A stretch of DNA of 64,000 bases from the NCBI GenBank assembly GCA_023091665.1, contig JALJCQ010000031.1, positions 682,001 to 746,000 on the forward strand, written 5' to 3'. Below, in pieces: positions 59,727 to 64,000 of the stretch. The position numbers and the translations under genes were made by a program. How positions within the stretch are numbered: position 1 is the first letter of the stretch; the number at the start of each line of letters is the position of its first letter. Source of the DNA: Pythium myriotylum. Taxonomy: Eukaryota > Oomycota > Peronosporomycetes > Pythiales > Pythiaceae. The notes under the pieces were generated by a model. It was not told the origin of the DNA. It saw nothing but the letters and a program-made list of their open reading frames with translations, and did not search any database.

Positions 59727-60772
59727 TGTGGTAGAGTGGGTCAGCAATCACTGCACAGCGACTGCTTGGTCAGCAATCGCTGCACAGCGACTGCTTGTGA
59801 CAGCTGACCACTCGCCAACAGGCCTTGGGTTCTTGGTGCTAGTGAGCTACCAACAGACGTTACACCCCACGAAAGTCGCTGTGGGGGTGAACCGTGGGCG
59901 CTCTGGTACCGAAGTCGGGGGAGGGGAAACCAGAGGGTCGTGAGGCCTCCGGGGTCGGCCAGCTGAGCTCCGCTAGGAGAACGTCTCGCAGCGTTGGGCC
60001 GGGGGTCGTGCTGGGCGAGGAACACACCTGCTCAACACGCAGGGGCTCGGAGTACTTGTGCGCTGCCGATAAGACGGCGGCGGCTTCCTTGGGGCGTGAG
60101 ATCTGCTAGTGCTCAGCACTAGAGACCGTAACCTTGCCTTGTCGTGGCGGGGAGACGATCCCACCGGCGCACACGAGTGTCCTTGTCCTTGGTGCAGCCG
60201 ACGCCGCTGGCAGTCTTGCTCCAGCGCTTCAAGTCGGCCGCTTGAGAGTCGTCGGCTTCCCCTGACAGCAATAGCCAGGTTCAGCCGGGGTCTTCTTTAA
60301 CGTCATCTCCTGTTGGTGACGGCGAGCCTTGATGCGACGTTCCTTGCCAAGGCTAAGCGGCTTGCTTGCCGGCTTGGCGGTGAAAGTGGAAGTCTATTAC
60401 CTTGGTCTCATCAGCTGATCTAAGTACCCTACGCTAAGTTCGGCTGCCCTAAGTTCGTACCGGCTCGTCACCCATTGCTACTGCTGAATACATACCCTGT
60501 TTCTGCCGATTCAGCCAGTATCCTGCCGATCATCCCCCTTGTATTCAGGTGATGACTGCGGCTTTCGGCTACGCAATCGACCCCCATTTTAGCCAATCGG
60601 CTCCCATATGGGATGGCACAATCGTCTCAGTATCGGTTCCGCCGGTAATACCGGCGGCTGATACCGAGTATAGTAATAGTATGGGTTAGTGTGGAGCCTC
60701 CTACGGTACTACCCAGAGTCTCTGCCTATCACCTCGGTCTAGTGCCCTAAAATTCTCGGCCGCTTTACCACA
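59727..60772 (-). repeat. E3 5' LTR (1046 bp) with 29-bp U5 tandem duplication
   Basis: Duplication units are at 59739-59767 and 59768-59796 (one mismatch). The U5 part resembles the E1 LTRs, the middle resembles the E3 3' LTR, and the U3-side segment (CATTGCTAC, CATACCCTGTTT near 60474) resembles the E1 3' LTR. A private 5-bp insertion makes GGCTCCCATATGGG near 60600. Confidence 0.95.
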
Positions 60773-60776
60773 GACA

Positions 60777-61595
60777 CGTATCTTGAACATCATGCGGTGA
60801 TGAGGCTTGAAGTTTGAAGACGCAAAAATGTTGCTTAGCAAAAGCAAGGAGATTCCTTGCTTCATGCGTGCCCACGGCATCGGGTAAAACCAGATTTATT
60901 TGGACCACATAAGTTGGATCCGGACATCTGTCTGTCCAATAACAAACAAGTTGCGATTCCCCCCCCCCCCCCCCCCCCCCCCCTAAAGCTCAAGTCCCCA
61001 GGCCTACCAGCGAACAAGGGAGAAGGTCAGAGGTGCAATCCAGCTGTTGTCAAGATCAAGAGTACCCAGCGCGTCCCCCGCCTCGTGCAGCTTCAACCCG
61101 CAAGTACCGTGGGTGGCAAGTAGCCCACCAAAGTTCAAATGTCGCGAGACACTGTGGGCGAGACACTATGGGAAGGTCAAGGTCGTTCTCAAGGTCGGAT
61201 CCAAGCCTCGCGGCGCGGATCCTGCCTCAAGTCCTGTCGGTTGCTCTACGAACCAGATCCAGGCCACACCGCGCGTATAACCCTTGCGGCGCGTCTCTTT
61301 CCCTCAAGGCTCAACGGATCTCGTCTTTTCCGCGCTTGCAACGCGGGATCTCGAGTCCACGGTCCCGAGGCGGGTACAAGACCAAAGAATTGGGACGTCA
61401 GTGCCCAGTGTTCGGTTGTTACTGGATACTGTACAGACGCTGACGTAGGGAGCGCACAGCAAGTGTAATTTTGCTGCCCGCTAAATGACATAAATGACAA
61501 CTCAATTGCCGATCTATGAACGAGCAAACATACGTGCGCTTAAGTCAGGACTAAAACCACCTCCCGGAGGTAAGTATCGGGCTTGTACGAGTACA
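60777..61595. other. no gene recognised; poly-C tract
   Basis: Contains a run of 24 C at 60960-60983. Open frames on the plus strand (60857-61468) show no recognisable family. Confidence 0.35.
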
Positions 61596-63102
61596 TTACT
61601 CCAGTTGCTCGTTACGGGAGATTGTGAAACATGGGCTCGGGTGGGCTGAGTAAAACAAAACCATGGCCAATTTTTCCCGATCATACTCGACCAGCTCAGT
61701 GACGCAGTGGGGCAGGCCACCACCAAAGGCCAAGACAACAAAAAGTTGAGGATCATGTACAGTTGTTACCTTGCTGAATGTAACACCGTATCTTCCTTGC
61801 TGGCTGGTCAAAATGACATCAAGCATTAGTTTTCCGTCATGTGCCTCTGTGGGTATGTACTGTTCAACGCGGATGCCGTACGCCGACAAAGGGTAATATT
61901 AGCATCACGCAAGCGTTTGGGGAGTATGAAACCTTGCCGCTTTGCACAATCACCCGCATGATCTGGGATTGATCACGGTGCAGTGCTATCATCATGATTT
62001 CCAGCATCGAAAGAGCCGCCGCCACTTTCATGTATGTTATAGGAAGTCGAGATATGATCCGAGATCCTCTCCTCCGAAACGCCGGCTTATCTCTCACTAC
62101 GTTCCCCAAAATAGCCACGTTGAGCACTGCGTCCTTGAACCGAAATCTCTGACGTGCAGTACTTGTGTGCCCTGGATGTGGATTCGGCCCACCATTGTCG
62201 TGGCAGTGCAAATGCGATAGCCACTCACCACCCAACGGTAAGTATACGTACTGAAAATATGACATGTACATTTTTGCCACCCTAATATAGGCTCGTGTGT
62301 TATATGTGACTGTGCGCTGAAGAAGCACTATTTGGTATCGCTCTTTCCAAAATGGTCGGAGGTCTTTTCCGAACACATACAGGCTCAACTTTCATCGAAG
62401 CCGAGCGTAATCCACTGTACGCCAGAACGCCACTGGATTTGCATTAACCAACGATGTCTTCCCGCGTTCGTTCTATTGCGCGCTGTTGGTTCACAATACG
62501 AATCTCATGCCCAAGCAGAGTACAAGCTTCTGGTAGATGCCATGAAGGACACCAACGGCCGTCGGTTCTGAGCTTGTTCACGTCGCCACCACCCCCTGCA
62601 CGTATGATCGGGTGGGGTGAATGTCAGGAAATAGACGCTAAACTGGAGAACGCGCCGATACCCCGCCAAGGATCCGATCAGAAAACCTCCGGGTCGTGTG
62701 GCAAGTTCTACACAAAACCACCTGTGCGGGGCGCCAGGTTGTGGAACGGAAAGTCCCAACAAAACATTCTGCCGCGGGCAGCCTTGGTATCACTACCATC
62801 GCGTTGCGTTTCTGAGTATCCATAATTAAACCACGCGCAAATCGCGTGGCTGATGGACTTGGTGTCGCCACACTTGGCAGTATCAACGTCTCAACAATCT
62901 TCAGTAACAATTCCAAGGTGTTGTTAACAAGGTATCCGGTCACGTAATTGGCCGACTTCTCGCCATTGTTTCGCCACATGTGAGTGTCTGGCAAATACGA
63001 CAGATAGTTGGTTCCGAGACCCACTTTCACGTCGGTCGAAGGCCTCCCGGATCCAATAACCATCAAGCGTTCTCTGCTCACAGGATGCAATGCTGGCCGC
63101 AT
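61596..63102 (-). pseudogene. decayed coding sequence, family not recognised
   Basis: Minus-strand frames with protein-like composition follow one another with frame changes. They are 63102-62638 (with 'GTNYLSYLPDTHMWRNNGEK' and 'NYVTGYLVNNTLELLLKIVE'), 62388-61864 ('HLHCHDNGGPNPHPG') and 61889-61596 ('PTEAHDGKLMLDV', 'LPHCVTELVEYDREKLAMVL'). The continuity of strand and style suggests one gene of about 450-500 codons that has lost its frame, probably from a transposon given the surroundings. I cannot name the family, and overlapping plus-strand frames are an alternative. Confidence 0.3.
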
Positions 63103-63418
63103 GTACTTGCTCTTGCTTGTCGTTTTCTCAAGCGAAAAAATCCGAAATAAATCTCGATAAGGTAGGGGATAGTCTGGTTAGATTAACTGTGATACCGGGG
63201 TCGCCAGTTTCTTCACCGCGTGCGCGCTCCTCTGGCCGAGCGCGTCTCACGTGGTTTTGCCCCCCCCCCCAGCGATCGATATCGATCGTTTGTGCGTTCA
63301 AGTACCATACAACAAAGATTGGGGGCGTCAACAGATCGAATCGCTACACTTCCAGCCTCCAGATGACCGCTCTTGCGTGAGCGAGGGAGTTGGCGTATGG
63401 GACGAGCTCACATGTCTC
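63103..63418. other. no gene recognised
   Basis: Short interval with a 10-nt C run (about 63260) and no recognisable coding region. Confidence 0.35.
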
Positions 63419-63858
63419 TCATCCTCTCGTCAATGAGTCATCACGAGCCGTTTCATTGTCATTTATCCTCCTCGTGGCGGTCACAGTCACGACGGATACG
63501 CCACCTGTAAGGTATTGCAGTTGGCTGGTCTGAGCAAGTGCCTTCGAATGACCGTAAGATCTTTGTTTGGCGCTACAGCCCAATAACGAAATCGAAATCA
63601 CTTACCCAGGATGATGCCTTCTGTTTCACCATTACAAATGTTGAGGTAGTCATCCACTGCATCGCATACGGCTGCCCAGTACATGGAGGGACGCATCATC
63701 TACTTGATAAATAAATTAAATTACACTTCATGGGGGATGCCTCTCGAATGCCCAGTACTTACAGAGTCTTTCTCAAACGCTTGGGGGCCTTGTGGAATTA
63801 GCATTTTAATTCTTTGTCCTTTTTCGTCTTGAGCGTTTTGTCTTGTGCAGCGACACAT
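63419..63858 (-). CDS. possible three-exon 91-aa gene
   Basis: Gene model on the minus strand: exon 1 63858-63763 (ATG at 63858), intron 63762-63700 (GTAAGT...TAG), exon 2 63699-63606, intron 63605-63505 (GTAAGT...ACAG), exon 3 63504-63419 ending TGA. The exon lengths (96, 94, 86) sum to 92 codons with the frame maintained, and both donors are perfect GTAAGT. The product starts with a Cys/Lys/Gln-rich segment. It contains 'MLIPQGPQAFEKDS' and 'MYWAAVCDAVDDYLNICNG', which could be a helical hairpin, and ends basic. No family was recognised, and similar short frames exist by chance; the coincidence of two good splice donors with frame closure is the support. It could also be part of a longer transposon gene. 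Confidence 0.35.
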
Positions 63859-64000
63859 CTACTTGAGACTCGCGACATCATGACGGGCACTATTAGTGGT
63901 GGTCTGCAAACAATACGAACACGACACAAAAATTGGCTCATACACAGGCTCTTCCACAATCATGCGTCTTCCATCCGTGCGCACGTAGTTACTCAATCAA

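Larger units (their letters stand above)
47371..60772 (-). mobile_element. Ty3/gypsy chromodomain retrotransposon E3 (uninterrupted E1-family copy)
   Basis: 13,402 bp, transcribed right to left. The 5' LTR is 59727-60772 and the 3' LTR 47371-48389. The target duplication is GACA at 47367-47370 and 60773-60776, different from E1's, so this is an independent insertion. Pol is one open frame; gag shares the E1 frame breaks and has an extra nonsense codon. The antisense accessory gene is at 48604-51350. It supplies the unbroken version of the site where E2 entered E1. Confidence 0.96.

Noticed and set aside
7621..60772. E1 and E3 as products of one segmental duplication
   Set aside because: Their flanks differ and each has its own 4-bp target duplication (GTGC, GACA), so they are separate insertions.
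1..64000. CRISPR arrays, rRNA, tRNA or bacterial operons
   Set aside because: No spaced direct repeats, cloverleaf or rRNA-like sequence was seen. Introns, LTR elements and AATAAA signals indicate a eukaryote.

Overview
The window looks like repeat-dense nuclear DNA of an oomycete, most likely a Phytophthora-like genome. I infer this from protein style, not from any search: chromodomain Ty3/gypsy elements of the kind common in oomycetes, MULE transposases joined to a Ulp1-type protease, Merlin/ISXO2-like transposases with ~58-60 nt spliceosomal introns, and Tc1-like relics. I see no tRNA, rRNA or CRISPR, and no long intact host gene. The only candidate host genes are a three-exon 91-codon model near the right edge and a 74-codon ORF near 5.7 kb.

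Layout. 1-4.05 kb holds three decayed transposon relics on the minus strand (IS630/Tc1-like, Tc1/mariner, Ty3/gypsy pol). 4.06-6.33 kb has no recognised gene. 6.34-7.62 kb and 35.43-37.27 kb are two halves of one minus-strand MULE (MURA-type transposase plus a C48/Ulp1 protease). It was split by a Ty3/gypsy element, here called E1 (7621-35429, minus, 4-bp target duplication GTGC). E1 was itself split inside pol by a second Ty3/gypsy lineage, E2 (12303-26712, plus, target duplication GAGC). 38.5-40.7 kb is a Merlin-type element with another Merlin inserted in it (8-bp target duplication, terminal inverted repeats). 41.7-43.7 kb is a second decayed MULE. 44.36-45.98 kb holds an E1-family LTR fragment and an unrelated LTR. 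47371-60772 is E3, a second, uninterrupted copy of the E1 family (target duplication GACA). 60.8-64 kb contains a decayed unrecognised coding stretch and the small spliced model.

Both Ty3/gypsy lineages share a rich architecture. The primer-binding site is the same 18 nt, and the gag ATG lies inside it. Pol runs protease, RT, a first RNase H that has lost catalytic Asp residues, a second complete RNase H, a zinc-binding and DD35E integrase, and a chromodomain. Between pol and the 3' LTR, on the opposite strand and converging on pol, lies a long accessory gene: 1110 codons in E2, and two adjacent frames of 268 and 642 codons in E1/E3. The E2 and E1/E3 accessory proteins look homologous in a core region by eye. 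This conserved antisense gene is the most interesting feature of the window. E3 pol is a single open frame, but E3 gag carries shared frameshifts and a nonsense codon, and E1 pol is cut by E2, so both E1-family copies would need help in trans. E2 appears structurally complete, and its LTRs differ at only about two positions by eye.
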